Positions 48,474-58,495 are shown, counted from the stretch's first letter. The stretch: 64,000 bases of DNA from Furfurilactobacillus milii (GCF_009863985.1 NZ_WEZT01000003.1:33204-97203); one strand, 5' to 3'. The notes: generated from the letters alone by a model not told the origin. Numbers and translations are program-made.

Positions 48474-49511
48474 ATGTTAGAAAAATTCTTAGTAGGAACT
48501 TATACCAAAAAGACCAGTCAAGGTGTTTATGAAATGGCGCTCGACACCACGTCTAATGAGCTAACGGCACCAACACTGGTTGCCAAGGCAAGTAGCCCAA
48601 CTTATCTAGCTCTTTCCAAAGCAAACAAACTTTACACTGTTGACGGTGACAAAGCCGCTGGAATGGGAGGAACCTCAGCCTTTGACCGCTCCACTACCCC
48701 AGCAACTTTGCTAAACCACGCCTTTTCAAAGGGTACTAGCTCAGCCTACGTGGCAGTTGATGAAGCACGGCAACTCGTCTATGAGGGTAACTATCACATG
48801 GGGACGCTGAAAAGTTTCGCCATTCAGTCTGATGGTTCATTGAAATTAGCTGATGTTGTGACTCATCAGGGTGAGGTTGGTCCACTACCTGAACAGGCCG
48901 ATGGTCCCCATGTTCATTACACGAATTTAACGCCAGACAACCGGTTAATTGTTTGTGACCTCGGCATGGATCAAGTAACTGTCTATGATGTCGCTGACGA
49001 CGGTAAATTTAGCCTCGTTTCAACATACCAAGCAGAGCCAGGATTTGGCCCTCGTCATGTGGTCTTTAACCCACAAAAATCCATTTGCTACCTTGCCGGT
49101 GAGTTGAGCAGCAACATCTCCGTACTGAAGTATGACGAAGCTACGGGGACGCTTACACATGTTCAAACGTTAAAGACCATTCCGGCAGATTGGACTGCTC
49201 ATAATGGTGCTGCTGCAATTCGCATTTCAAACGATGGTCAGTTTGTTTACGTCAGTAACCGTGGTTTCAATAGCTTAGCCGTGTTTGCTGTGGGCGAAGA
49301 TGGTACACTGTCATTACGTCAGCAAATCAGTACAGAAGGCGACTTTCCACGGGACTTTGACCTAGACCCTTCTCAACAGTTTGTTGTCGCTGTTAATCAA
49401 AATACAGACAACGCAACCTTGTACAGCCGCAACGCCACAACTGGTCAATTAAAATTGATTCAAAAGGATGTTGCCGTTCCTGAACCGGTTTGCGTTCTGT
49501 TTGAAAACTAG
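48474..49511 (+). CDS. pgl: 6-phosphogluconolactonase, lactonase (YbhE) family
   Basis: 345 residues, seven-bladed beta-propeller of the Pfam Lactonase family (PGL). Typical parts are VGTYTKKTSQGVYEMALD at the start, HVHYTNLTPDNRLIVCDLGMDQV near 142, GFGPRHVVFNPQ near 187 and VYVSNRGFNSLAVF near 258. Makes 6-phosphogluconate, the substrate of the gnd enzyme at 48-947. AGGAGG 8 bases before the ATG. GGAATCGTTTTCATT near 48392 resembles a catabolite-repression site with two mismatches. Confidence 0.92.
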   Translation: MLEKFLVGTYTKKTSQGVYEMALDTTSNELTAPTLVAKASSPTYLALSKANKLYTVDGDKAAGMGGTSAFDRSTTPATLLNHAFSKGTSSAYVAVDEARQLVYEGNYHMGTLKSFAIQSDGSLKLADVVTHQGEVGPLPEQADGPHVHYTNLTPDNRLIVCDLGMDQVTVYDVADDGKFSLVSTYQAEPGFGPRHVVFNPQKSICYLAGELSSNISVLKYDEATGTLTHVQTLKTIPADWTAHNGAAAIRISNDGQFVYVSNRGFNSLAVFAVGEDGTLSLRQQISTEGDFPRDFDLDPSQQFVVAVNQNTDNATLYSRNATTGQLKLIQKDVAVPEPVCVLFEN

Positions 49512-49552
49512 CTAGTTGTTTTAGTTAGCCACAAACATCAAAGGAGCCAATT

Positions 49553-50200
49553 GTGAATACACCATTATTTAAAGAAGTTGCTATCGAAAATTATACTGAC
49601 CTTCCCGCTGCCATAGCAGCTGGGGCCAACCGCATCGAGCTAAATGACAATTTGGCCGTCGGTGGCACAACGGTGAGTCGTGGTGTTATGAGTGAAAGTA
49701 GTCGTTACGCTGCTGAACACCACATCCCCCTCACCGTCATGATTCGACCACGCGGTGGCAATTTTGTCTATAACGATACCGAAATTAAAATCATGGAAGC
49801 TGACCTATTTTCTGCCCAAGAACTTGGTGTGGACGGCGTTGCTTTTGGTGCTCTAACCCCAGACAACAAGTTAGACACCGATGCACTAGAGCAGCTCATG
49901 GCAGCGGCTGGTGGTATGAGTGTTACTTTCCACATGGCCTTTGATGCAATTTCGCCTGATGATCAACCGGCCGCTATCGACTGGCTAGCGGATCATGATG
50001 TTGATCGAATTCTCACGCATGGTGGGCCCTTAACGACGCCAATCGACCAAACGTTGCCACAATTGAAAAAATTGGTTGAAACAGCATCTGGTCGGCTGAT
50101 TATCATGCCGGGTGGCGGAATCACGGTAGACAATGTGGATCATATTGCGGAAGTGCTCAGTGTTAAGGAAGTTCATGGTACGCATTTACTGAAATATTGA
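49553..50200 (+). CDS. cutC: CutC family protein
   Basis: 215 residues, TIM-barrel protein of the CutC family: KEVAIENYTDLPAAIAAGANRIELNDNLAVGGTTVS at the start, VMIRPRGGNFVYNDTEI near 62, HMAFDAI near 127 and ILTHGGP near 151. Linked historically to copper homeostasis; more recent work points to other roles, so function is uncertain. GTG start 6 bases after AGGAG. Forms a two-gene unit with pgl. Confidence 0.92.
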   Translation: MNTPLFKEVAIENYTDLPAAIAAGANRIELNDNLAVGGTTVSRGVMSESSRYAAEHHIPLTVMIRPRGGNFVYNDTEIKIMEADLFSAQELGVDGVAFGALTPDNKLDTDALEQLMAAAGGMSVTFHMAFDAISPDDQPAAIDWLADHDVDRILTHGGPLTTPIDQTLPQLKKLVETASGRLIIMPGGGITVDNVDHIAEVLSVKEVHGTHLLKY

Positions 50201-50215
50201 TATTTTCACGGTTTT

Positions 50216-50253
50216 AAAAAAAGCGCTTGGCAAAATTGCCGAGCGTTTTTATT
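50216..50253 (+). terminator. Bidirectional terminator after cutC
   Basis: AAAAAAAGCGCTTGGC and GCCGAGCGTTTTTATT form a hairpin around AAAATT. Confidence 0.85.
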
Positions 50254-50300
50254 ATGCCTATTTTGAAAATAAACTGCTTTTTTTGAATCAAAAATGCACG

Positions 50301-51254
50301 TTAATTAACATCAAGATCCGCGTTAAGCTGCTGCATCACAGTATCAACATTAATTTCATAACGTGTGAGCAATTGCTGTATATCTTCTGCCAATGGCGCA
50401 GTTAATTGCCGTTGAACATCTGCAAATGGATCATAGAAGTCCAATCGTTCACAGGCCAGCGCTTGACGGTTCAATCCTTGATGTAAATCTCCCTCATACA
50501 GCTGATCACCGACTAACGGATGTCCTGCACCGGCAAAGTGAACCCGAATTTGATGCGTCCGACCAGTGTGGAGTTTAACCTTCACTACTGAAAAATCGCC
50601 AGCTGTTGCCAGCACCCAAAATTCGGTCCGAGCAGCTTGTCCAGTCTCCCCCGTTTGCCGTTTGATAAACGATGTCGGGTCGCGCTGAATTGGCTGATCA
50701 AAGTTACCATGCTCTGGTAGACCCGTGCCACTGGCAACGGCCAAGTACGTCTTTTGTAGCGAGTGTGCCTTCAATTGTTGATCTAAAACGGAATGTGCCA
50801 TGTGATGTTTACCAAACAGCACCAACCCACTCGTATCTTTATCTAACCGAGTAACAATATGAGGCACCTGTAACGGAATACCATGAGTAATGAAATAGCC
50901 CTTCGCCCGGTTAACCAATGTATTATTAGCATAGTGATGGGCCGGCACAGATGCCACTCCAGCAGGTTTATTAACAACCAAAAAATTATCGTCCTCATAG
51001 ACAATTGACAACGGTAAATCTGAAATGGTTACCGCCGCATTCGCTGGTTCCGGTGGCAAGATGATCGTAACAACATCGTTAGGACGGACATTATCAACGC
51101 TCCATGCTGGTCGGTGATTGATTGACATCGAACCACCATGAAACTTGATCTGGATTAAAACGGCATGAGAAACGCCATGTGCGCTCAAAAATGTTCGTAG
51201 CTTTACCGTTTCGTGCGTTTGATTACGCCACTCAAAGCGTAACGGATAGGCCAT
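50301..51254 (-). CDS. Pseudouridine synthase, RluA/RluD family
   Basis: 317 residues. Catalytic motif in VTRLDKDTSGLVLFGKH near 140 (Asp in RLDKDTSG), HTGRTHQIRVHFAGAGHPLVGD near 225. The N-terminus has an S4-like fold that is poorly conserved. Same place as B. subtilis yjbO, after the NAD kinase gene; the start overlaps its stop (TAATG). rRNA target is not provable from sequence. Confidence 0.93.
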   Translation of the reverse strand: MAYPLRFEWRNQTHETVKLRTFLSAHGVSHAVLIQIKFHGGSMSINHRPAWSVDNVRPNDVVTIILPPEPANAAVTISDLPLSIVYEDDNFLVVNKPAGVASVPAHHYANNTLVNRAKGYFITHGIPLQVPHIVTRLDKDTSGLVLFGKHHMAHSVLDQQLKAHSLQKTYLAVASGTGLPEHGNFDQPIQRDPTSFIKRQTGETGQAARTEFWVLATAGDFSVVKVKLHTGRTHQIRVHFAGAGHPLVGDQLYEGDLHQGLNRQALACERLDFYDPFADVQRQLTAPLAEDIQQLLTRYEINVDTVMQQLNADLDVN

Positions 51255-52057
51255 TACAAGACATCCCCGATAAAGGACTCACGAACACGTTGCCAGAATG
51301 CAGTATGCCGATACTCAGCGAAGTAAATCCGTTGCTGTGATACTTTAAACGTAATTTCCTTGACCAACCGTTCTGGCGTTAAAAATTGATCACAACTGAT
51401 GGCAAAATTATCAGCATCCTCTGACCGTAACGTCACCCATTCATCCTTACCGATGATAAACGAGGCACCTAACGTCCGGAACACCCGGTTGTTGATGGAG
51501 GCAATTTCTGCCATTTGAATGGCCTCGATGCCAGGATGAATAACCGCACCACCCAATGATTTATTGTATCCCGTTGAACCAGTTGGTGTTGAAAAACACA
51601 AGCCATCCCCACGAAAACGTTCTAATAATTGATCTTTAATATACACGTCACAAACTAAGGTCTTAGCAGCCTTTTTGACAGTCGCTTCATTGAGCGCCAA
51701 AAACTGATGCGGTGCTGTTTCACCTTTGTAAGTGATATTGATATCTAAAAGCGGATAGCTGACACTTTCACCATTATCATGCGCCAGACTGTTCACGAGC
51801 TGGTCCGTTTCATAATCACGCCAGTCCGTATAAAAGCCAAGGTGTCCCGTATGCAAGCCGACAAAACGAATCTTTGCCAGCTCTGCCCGATAGTGATGAA
51901 AGGCTGATAACAAAGTGCCATCCCCACCAACTGAGACCACCACGTCCGGGTGTTGGTCATCAATCGGTAAGTGTGCCTTGTTCAAAGCTGTCGTCAACCG
52001 TTCAATGACAGCCCGCGTTTCATCGTTTGGATAATAACTATAAATCGCAACTTTCAT
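51254..52057 (-). CDS. nadK: NAD kinase
   Basis: 267 residues. Phosphorylates NAD to NADP. Motifs GGDGTLLSAFH near 44 (GGDG with catalytic Asp), LHTGHLGFYTDW near 73, LNEATVKK near 122, and STPTGSTGYNKSLGG near 149. Middle gene of relQ-nadK-rluA type operon. Confidence 0.96.
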   Translation of the reverse strand: MKVAIYSYYPNDETRAVIERLTTALNKAHLPIDDQHPDVVVSVGGDGTLLSAFHHYRAELAKIRFVGLHTGHLGFYTDWRDYETDQLVNSLAHDNGESVSYPLLDINITYKGETAPHQFLALNEATVKKAAKTLVCDVYIKDQLLERFRGDGLCFSTPTGSTGYNKSLGGAVIHPGIEAIQMAEIASINNRVFRTLGASFIIGKDEWVTLRSEDADNFAISCDQFLTPERLVKEITFKVSQQRIYFAEYRHTAFWQRVRESFIGDVL

Positions 52058-52125
52058 ACTTTGTTCTCTACTCTCTCAATTACATATGACCGTCTCGCCG
52101 TACGCAGTAAACATCGATCACACAA

Positions 52126-52809
52126 TTATTTGGTTTCATTCGTCGGCGTCGAAGAAACGTCGTCATTACTTCGCTGACCCACATCATCAGAAGAATTGTT
52201 TGGATTCTCGTGTGGTTGTGCTTCAGAAATATCTTCTCGAATTGCCGACATTTCTTGATCCAACCTGAATGCCGCCTCACCAGCTCGTTCCAAACGACCT
52301 TGCAACTCCTGAGGAAATTCACCCTGATATTTGTAATTTAGGGAATGCTCAATTGTTGCCCAGAAATTCATGGCTAATGTTCGCACCTGAATTTCCGCAA
52401 GGATGCGTTTTTCACCCGTCAGCATCTGAACCGGGTAAGACACCACGATATGATACGAACGATAGCCACTGGGTTTAACGTTTGAGATGTAATCACGCTC
52501 TTCCAAAATGGTCAAATCCGTTCGTTTACGCAATAAATCGACGACCTGATAAATGTCGCCAACAAACTGACACATAATCCGTAGCCCTGCGATATCCTGC
52601 ATGTCTTCTTCCAAACGATCTTCGGCGACATGACGACGAACCATTTTTTCCTTAATACTATCAACAGGTTTCACCCGTCCGGTAACAAACTCGACGGGTG
52701 ACTGTAAACCGGCATCCTTATATTGTTTACGGATACCTCTTAATTTTATTTTTAATTCCTCGACCGCTTGCTCATAAGGAAGCAAAAAGTGGGACCAATC
52801 CTCAATCAT
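52126..52809 (-). CDS. relQ: Small alarmone synthetase RelQ (GTP pyrophosphokinase)
   Basis: 227 residues from ATG 52809 (GGAGG 7 bases before). Single RelA/SpoT synthetase domain: FVTGRVKPVDSIKEKM near 40, DIAGLRIMCQFVGDIYQV near 70, SGYRSYHIVV near 113, EIQVRTLAMNFWATIEHSLNYKY near 133. No hydrolase, TGS or ACT domain, so it makes (p)ppGpp only. The last 35 residues are a polar tail rich in Asn, Ser and Asp. Heads the operon with nadK and a pseudouridine synthase, as yjbM does in B. subtilis. Confidence 0.95.
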   Translation of the reverse strand: MIEDWSHFLLPYEQAVEELKIKLRGIRKQYKDAGLQSPVEFVTGRVKPVDSIKEKMVRRHVAEDRLEEDMQDIAGLRIMCQFVGDIYQVVDLLRKRTDLTILEERDYISNVKPSGYRSYHIVVSYPVQMLTGEKRILAEIQVRTLAMNFWATIEHSLNYKYQGEFPQELQGRLERAGEAAFRLDQEMSAIREDISEAQPHENPNNSSDDVGQRSNDDVSSTPTNETK

Positions 52810-53122
52810 CGAATGACCTCCTTGATGATTCATCGTTTGTTGAACAACCTCACGGCGGCCAACTAACTGCCAACAGTTTACCATACTTTGGGACACTAGC
52901 GATGAACCGCCAGCGAAGCTTAGTAACACACCATTCGAAACGTTTAACTTTACATTTCCGGTAAAATCGGGCATGATAGTCCCAGTTAAGAAACGCACAG
53001 TGGCGCAGTTGTGCTAATGCGCAACCGATTGCCTTATTAAGTAAAACGTTTCATTATTATTGTATTTATATTCTATGACTTTTTATTTAATTTTTTAAGA
53101 TTGTTGATATGGAGGATATCCC

Positions 53123-53749
53123 GTGTTAGAAATTTATCTGTTTGTAAATCCACTCGGAACAAATTGTTATGACTGTGAGAAGCAGATTAACCAGATCTCT
53201 GCCCAGACTAAGCGCAAACTTCAAATTCAGTTTGTCCCAATGCTTAATTTACAGACGATAAGCGATACATTTCACCGAATGGCGGCGGATCACCCAGAGT
53301 TGGACCGCAACACCCTAGCAGAACAAATGTATCAAATTATCTTAGATTACAAAGCCGCTTCTTTTCAGGGAAAACGGCTTGGTCGTCAATACTTTCTGCG
53401 TTTGCAGGAGCACATTCTGGTCAACCACGAAGCTTACACAGAAGAGCTTGGTATCACGGTTGCCCATGAATTAGCATTAGACACAGCGATGTTTATTGAC
53501 GATCGTCGAAGCAAACTCGCTGAAGATGCGTTTGGCGCTGACCAACGTCTGGTCTCCGAAATGGGTATTGAACACCCAAGTCAAACGGTCATCTTCGACG
53601 TTGAAGATTTTGATTGCGGCTTGCTGATGGAACATTTCGATTACGACACGCTGTTAGAAATCAGTGAACATACAATAAACAATAAGCTAACAACGTTGCC
53701 ACAAGCCATTAAACAAAATCACGACAAAGTCAATTTACGCATCCTTTAA
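53123..53749 (+). CDS. spxH: ClpXP adaptor SpxH (YjbH), DsbA family
   Basis: 208 residues. Thioredoxin-like DsbA fold with CYDC near 16-19 in FVNPLGTNCYDCEKQI and a long helical insert. In Bacilli it delivers Spx to ClpXP. Spx itself is at 61699-62106 and MecA at 60734-61492. Divergent from relQ with a 310-base AT-rich gap. Ribosome-binding site GGAGG 8-9 bases before GTG. Confidence 0.9.
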   Translation: MLEIYLFVNPLGTNCYDCEKQINQISAQTKRKLQIQFVPMLNLQTISDTFHRMAADHPELDRNTLAEQMYQIILDYKAASFQGKRLGRQYFLRLQEHILVNHEAYTEELGITVAHELALDTAMFIDDRRSKLAEDAFGADQRLVSEMGIEHPSQTVIFDVEDFDCGLLMEHFDYDTLLEISEHTINNKLTTLPQAIKQNHDKVNLRIL

Positions 53750-53767
53750 CCTGAACGGAACATTAAA

Positions 53768-53813
53768 TGAAGAGCCTTCAATCAGTACGCTACCGATTGA
53801 AGGCTCTTTTTTA
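53768..53813 (+). terminator. Bidirectional terminator between spxH and pepF
   Basis: AGAGCCTTCAATC and GATTGAAGGCTCT pair fully, then TTTTT. Confidence 0.9.
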
Positions 53814-53838
53814 TCAATTCAAACTTGAACGAAACATG

Positions 53839-55653
53839 TTATTTTTGCGAATTGTCAATTAACGTTTCAAATTCATTCAAGCGTTGTTCAAAGACATCAA
53901 ATGCCCGACGCAAGTAATCCGGTTTCGTCATATCAACCCCGGCCATCTTCATTACATCCAATGGATATTGTGAACTACCAGCCTTTAAGAAGTCCAAATA
54001 ATGATCCAAGGCTCCTGGTTGATGGCTGGTAATACCATGCGACAACGTCGAGGCAGCGGCGAACCCAGTTGCATACTGGAAGACATAGTAATTGTAATAG
54101 AAATGTGGAATGCGTGACCACTCCAAAGCAATTTCCGGATCTGGGGTTAAATCTTTCCCATAATAAGTTTGATTCAGCTTGCCATAAAAGTCTGACATCC
54201 GACTAGCAGTCAACGGATGACCCGCAGCATCTTCTTGGTGGATCCAGTGTTCGAATTCTGCGAATTGTGTTTGCCGATAAACAGTTCCCTTAAAACCATC
54301 CAGGTAGTGATTCAAGACGTAGGCCCGTACTTTAGGGTCGTCATTATTATCAAGCAAATATTGAGTCAACGTATTTTCATTAGTTGTCGATGCAATTTCC
54401 GCTACGAAAATAGAATAGTCGCCATACTGGTATGGTTGGTTATGACGCGTGTAATAACTGTGAATACTGTGGCCCATTTCGTGAACTAAGGTAAATAATT
54501 CCTCTAAATTATCCTGCCAGTTCAACAAAATATATGGATTGGTATCGTAAACACCAGATGAAAACGCCCCGCTCCGTTTGCCTTTCGTTTCGACCACATC
54601 GACCCACCGATTATCAAAAGCCTCTTGAACGTGGCTAACGTAATCCGGGCCCATCACAGACAAAGCGCGTAAAGCCTCCTGCTGAGCTTCTGGATAGGTG
54701 TAACTCAGCGGTGAATCCCCAGTAATTGGGGTATACAGGTCATAAGAATGCAAATGATCAACACCTAAAATACGTTTGCGCAAACTAACATAGCGGTGCA
54801 ATAGGTCAAGATGGTTATTAACCTCTTCAACAAGCGTGTCGTAAACACTTTCAGGAATATTATTTTCTGCTAATGCCGCAGCACGAGCGGTTGGATAATG
54901 ATGCACGCGCGCTGTATAATTATGCGCCTTAACGTTGCTAGACAGCGTCGAAGCAAACGTATTCTGGAATTGTTTATACACCTTGTATAGTTGTTTAAAG
55001 GCCGCACCACGGACAGAACGATCTGTTGATTGCAACAGGACGCCATATACCCCCTGAGTCAAACGAACATCGTTACCTGCCTCATCTTTCACGATTGGGA
55101 ACTCCAAATCCGCGTTATCTAAAACACCGAACGTTTTTGCCGAAGCTTGGAAAATATCCCCGGCTCCCGCCAATAATGCTTCTTGATCTGCTGGTAATGT
55201 ATGATCACGTGCTCGATCTAAGTCCTCAAAGAAATGTTTGAACGGCTTTAACTCATTAGCATTCAACCATTCACTGAGTGTCTTCTCGGGAATGGCCAAG
55301 ACTTCTGGTTGGAACCAGGCCAATGCGCTGGCAACCTTAGCCACCAAGTCATTAGCCTGAGCGGCCAAGCCTTGCGCCGCTTGGTCACTAGTATCTTGTT
55401 CTTGCTTCAATGACGCATACACATCGACATTTTCCAATTCGTGGTAAACGTCAAGTAGGTAAGCCACGCCAGCCGCAAGTTGCTCTGGTGATTCTGCTAA
55501 ATGCCCTTGATGGGAGGTAACTTGCTGCAGCTTCGACTCAATTTGGTGATAAGCGTCTGTCCACGCTGCATCAGTTGCGAAAATTTGAGTTAAGTCCCAC
55601 TTTAGCGTCTCTGGAACTTCATCTCTAGTAGGTAATTGTTTTACGTCTGCCAT
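53839..55653 (-). CDS. pepF: Oligoendopeptidase F
   Basis: Zinc metallopeptidase (M3) of peptide breakdown. 604 residues from ATG 55653 (GGAGG 5-6 bases before). Zinc motif in LVHEMGHSIHSYY near 385 with the third ligand Glu in FVAEIASTTNE near 415. Neighbour of coiA and spxH, the conserved Bacilli order. Confidence 0.97.
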   Translation of the reverse strand: MADVKQLPTRDEVPETLKWDLTQIFATDAAWTDAYHQIESKLQQVTSHQGHLAESPEQLAAGVAYLLDVYHELENVDVYASLKQEQDTSDQAAQGLAAQANDLVAKVASALAWFQPEVLAIPEKTLSEWLNANELKPFKHFFEDLDRARDHTLPADQEALLAGAGDIFQASAKTFGVLDNADLEFPIVKDEAGNDVRLTQGVYGVLLQSTDRSVRGAAFKQLYKVYKQFQNTFASTLSSNVKAHNYTARVHHYPTARAAALAENNIPESVYDTLVEEVNNHLDLLHRYVSLRKRILGVDHLHSYDLYTPITGDSPLSYTYPEAQQEALRALSVMGPDYVSHVQEAFDNRWVDVVETKGKRSGAFSSGVYDTNPYILLNWQDNLEELFTLVHEMGHSIHSYYTRHNQPYQYGDYSIFVAEIASTTNENTLTQYLLDNNDDPKVRAYVLNHYLDGFKGTVYRQTQFAEFEHWIHQEDAAGHPLTASRMSDFYGKLNQTYYGKDLTPDPEIALEWSRIPHFYYNYYVFQYATGFAAASTLSHGITSHQPGALDHYLDFLKAGSSQYPLDVMKMAGVDMTKPDYLRRAFDVFEQRLNEFETLIDNSQK

Positions 55654-55710
55654 AACGACCTCCAACATTTAAAATAAGAAAGCTAATTATATTTTAATCA
55701 CTTTTTAACT

Positions 55711-56766
55711 TTACCATACTTTTCTATTAGTTGGATAGTCGGACAACTGTTTTACATGCTCGCTACTAAAAAATGCTTTACATAGCTGAATACTCACCCG
55801 CTGTCGCATCCGTTCATCAGCCAGCTGTAAGTTTGGCAACCACTGGATTCTGGGCAAACTAATCCTCGTCCAAGCAAACTGACATTGACGTGATGATACA
55901 TTTGGATGACGCCACCACCATAAGTAAAGCGGAATCCGCCAGTCTAAGGGTGAATTTATTGAAATCGGCATTTCATAAACATCCCCCAGCACCCATTGCG
56001 GCAATGTTGTTAGGCTAGTCCCTGCCTGATAACACAATGCTTGCCATCGCATAAAATTAGGCTGTCGGTGATGTAACCCAAACGCAATGGCTCGTTGTCG
56101 ATGACTCAAATTTGCTCTGCTAACTGAGTGCATCTGAAATTGCGTTTGCTGTTGTGACCAATCCATCCAAGATGTCCAAGTATCAAATGACTGTTGAGAA
56201 TAGGTGATCGGCAATAATGCCACTTCGCCTAAATGATGCAAAACAATCAGTTGCCGACGTTGTGTATGCCAGAACAATAAATATGCGCCAGTTTTTCCTC
56301 CCCAGCGAATAAACTTGGCAACTTTGCTTAGCGACAACCGTGGTTTAGGCCAATATGGTTGACCAAGCAGCCATATTTGATGAAAGTCGTGTTCGCGATA
56401 TCCTGCCACTCGCTCAGAAAAGCGTTGTAAATCAATTGGACTGCATTGAAATTCAACAGCCGTTTGATTGTTGACAAGCAGATCTGGCCGTTGGTGAATC
56501 ACCTTCAATGACTGTTCCAGCATAACTTCATTATCTTGCTTTTGTAGCCACTCGGATAACTGTCGTTTGCCCAACAAATGTTCAGAAGTCTCACCCTCTG
56601 AAAAAGTCTGGCAATCTGCTAACCGTTCATGTGCAAAATAGGGTTGTCGCACTCGCCCACGTCGCAAATGAACGGCTCCATGACAAGCAGGACACTGATA
56701 TTGGTTTTTCTCAGCAGCACTAGCCGCCACAAGTTCACCACCTTCACCACTCAAAGCCATCAACAT
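55711..56766 (-). CDS. coiA: Competence protein CoiA
   Basis: 351 residues from ATG 56766 (GGAGG 9 bases upstream). An N-terminal Zn-ribbon-like part CPACHGAVHLRRG near 24, PYFAH near 42, then the nuclease core with HLLGKRQL near 63 and RPDLLV...AVEFQCSPID near 92-110 (D-ExQ type). The C-terminal half is Trp/His/Gln rich. In streptococci CoiA is a late competence protein acting on incoming DNA. Confidence 0.93.
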   Translation of the reverse strand: MLMALSGEGGELVAASAAEKNQYQCPACHGAVHLRRGRVRQPYFAHERLADCQTFSEGETSEHLLGKRQLSEWLQKQDNEVMLEQSLKVIHQRPDLLVNNQTAVEFQCSPIDLQRFSERVAGYREHDFHQIWLLGQPYWPKPRLSLSKVAKFIRWGGKTGAYLLFWHTQRRQLIVLHHLGEVALLPITYSQQSFDTWTSWMDWSQQQTQFQMHSVSRANLSHRQRAIAFGLHHRQPNFMRWQALCYQAGTSLTTLPQWVLGDVYEMPISINSPLDWRIPLYLWWWRHPNVSSRQCQFAWTRISLPRIQWLPNLQLADERMRQRVSIQLCKAFFSSEHVKQLSDYPTNRKVW

Positions 56767-57038
56767 TGTTCTCACCTCCACCTATTACATACGCAAAGAC
56801 GATGTGATTTGTTCGTAAAAAATCAGATTGAGGATTCATTTTCTCCGGATACTCACGAGGCGCTACTAAAATTTAGTGTTTTCAACGTTTCTTCTTGCTC
56901 ACTCCATAGATTAAATTTTAACTATCCCGATACCTTCAGTCATTTTTTGATAGATAAGCACATTAATTGTTTACTAACGCTTTATTTGAAATAATGTGTG
57001 TATCGGTAAATGTCACTAATGCAATAGGAGGTCTCGAT

Positions 57039-57227
57039 ATGAGTACAGAAGATAAGATCGACAGTACGAAACACAAGGTCGCTGGTAAAGCTGAAGAACT
57101 TGAAGGAAAGGCAACCAACGATAAGGGCCGTGAAGCAGAAGGCAAAGTGGAAGGCTTGATGGGTAAGGCCAAAGAAAAACTAACCGACGCCGTAGATAAC
57201 GTTAAAGACAAGATGGATAAGAAATAA
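57039..57227 (+). CDS. CsbD-family stress protein
   Basis: 62 residues from ATG 57039 (AGGAGG 7 bases before). Repeated lysine/glutamate helical pattern with KHKVAGKAEELEGKA and GKVEGLMGKAKEKL, typical CsbD. General-stress protein of unknown mechanism. First gene of the accessory stretch between coiA and mecA. Confidence 0.93.
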   Translation: MSTEDKIDSTKHKVAGKAEELEGKATNDKGREAEGKVEGLMGKAKEKLTDAVDNVKDKMDKK

Positions 57228-57642
57228 TCTTTAGAAGAAGGCTTTTGGGCCTTCTTTTTTTGTGCTTGTACATCCCTTTAAAACCCTTGATCACTCTGAA
57301 AACCGTTTATGTAATGAAATAAACGGTACTGATATTTCAACTTGATTCTGCAACAGGTACTCATTTTGAAAAGTTCGAAGTTTTTTTGATATCTTCCATT
57401 CAAATTAATCGTCTTATCTTTTAAAAGTTATTAGCTTCCCTTATACTAGGATTACGGCGTTGAAATCTTAGGCGTCCCCTGTCCATTTACGAACAATTTA
57501 AACGAATTTATTTAACCCAGCGATTATTTTTTAGTACATACGAACTTATAACACTGAAAGCCACGCATTGATTGATAACAAATAAATTTTTGTCCAACGC
57601 TGATGACATTAAAAGCTGACATCATTCAAAGGAGACTTTTAC
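57228..57642. other. AT-rich stretch between csbD and a secreted-protein gene
   Basis: 415 bases. A terminator follows csbD. ACCGTTTAT (57302-57310) and ATAAACGGT (57319-57327) form a perfect 9-base palindrome that could be an operator. TATACT near 57440 is a possible -10. No gene is seen. Confidence 0.55.
57233..57262 (+). terminator. Intrinsic terminator of csbD gene
   Basis: AGAAGGC and GCCTTCT arms, then TTTTTTT. Confidence 0.85.
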
Positions 57643-58293
57643 ATGAAAAAGTCAAACATTGCTGCTACAGTCGCAATTTCAGGCATGCTTGCTGGAGCAA
57701 TATTTATTACAACAAGTATCTCCTCCCCTCAAATCGTTGCTCAGGCAAAGGCCGTACAAAAACAGCTTATTCCCGGAACGTACACGGTTGGAAAGGACCT
57801 CAATGCTGGCCGTTACACAGTGACAGCAACAGGTGGTTCAGGAAACTTTAGTACTGAACCCAAGCACTCTCTCACTGGTGAATCTGTGAACGAAATTTTG
57901 CAACAGGACGACCCTGACATGGGAGTTTCACAAGTAACTGCAGACTTTGCTAAGGGTGATAAAGTAGAAATTTCCGGAATGGCAGGTGCCAACTTTGCTC
58001 CCGTAACTAATCGTAACAAGTCAAACGCTTCGTCTCTCAGCACTGGTTATTGGGTTGTGGGCAAAGATATTAAGGCTGGTAACTACACCGTAACCCCTGC
58101 TGATGGTCAATCCGGTAACTTTATGGTAGATCCCAAAAGTTTAACTGGCAGTGATGTCAACGAAGTCTTAGGTGGGGATACCGATATGCATCAAGTTCCA
58201 AAAGTTAATGTGTCACTTCATAAGGGTGATAAAATAACTGTTTCCGGAATGAACTCTGTAAACTTTGTTAATAGAGGCAAATTCTATAATTAA
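57643..58293 (+). CDS. Secreted protein with a duplicated domain of about 80 residues
   Basis: 216 residues with a signal peptide (about 1-37, cleavage likely after AQA). Two tandem domains: residues 45-120 begin GTYTVGKDLNAGRYTVTATG, residues 133-210 begin GYWVVGKDIKAGNYTVTPAD; both continue SGNF.., SLTG..VNE.L, D.DM.., then KGDK..(I/V)SGM...NF. No LPXTG or cell-wall anchor is visible, so it is released or bound non-covalently. I do not recognise a named function. AAGGAGA lies 9 bases before the ATG. Confidence 0.78.
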   Translation: MKKSNIAATVAISGMLAGAIFITTSISSPQIVAQAKAVQKQLIPGTYTVGKDLNAGRYTVTATGGSGNFSTEPKHSLTGESVNEILQQDDPDMGVSQVTADFAKGDKVEISGMAGANFAPVTNRNKSNASSLSTGYWVVGKDIKAGNYTVTPADGQSGNFMVDPKSLTGSDVNEVLGGDTDMHQVPKVNVSLHKGDKITVSGMNSVNFVNRGKFYN

Positions 58294-58335
58294 TCCGAAC
58301 AGAAATTAAAAAGCCCAAAGCAATCACTTACAATG

Positions 58336-58457
58336 GTAGTAGCTAATTCCAACCAATATAGGGAGTGATTACTCACTTGAACTAATTAATCAACGACCAT
58401 TAAAAATACATCATCAACAGACTGCCATTGAAAGATTCCGGGCTTGTTCGGATTAAA
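58336..58457 (+). mobile_element. Transposase C-terminal remnant
   Basis: Reads LELINQRPLKIHHQQTAIER then FRACSD and stop. N.RPLK...(T/Q)TA.ERF is the typical end of IS-encoded DDE transposases, near the IS30/IS3 type. No ribosome-binding site, no upstream part. Family is uncertain. Confidence 0.5.
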
Positions 58458-58495
58458 CTTGTAATTTGCCTAGATAAATTTAAGGAGCGTTAAAT

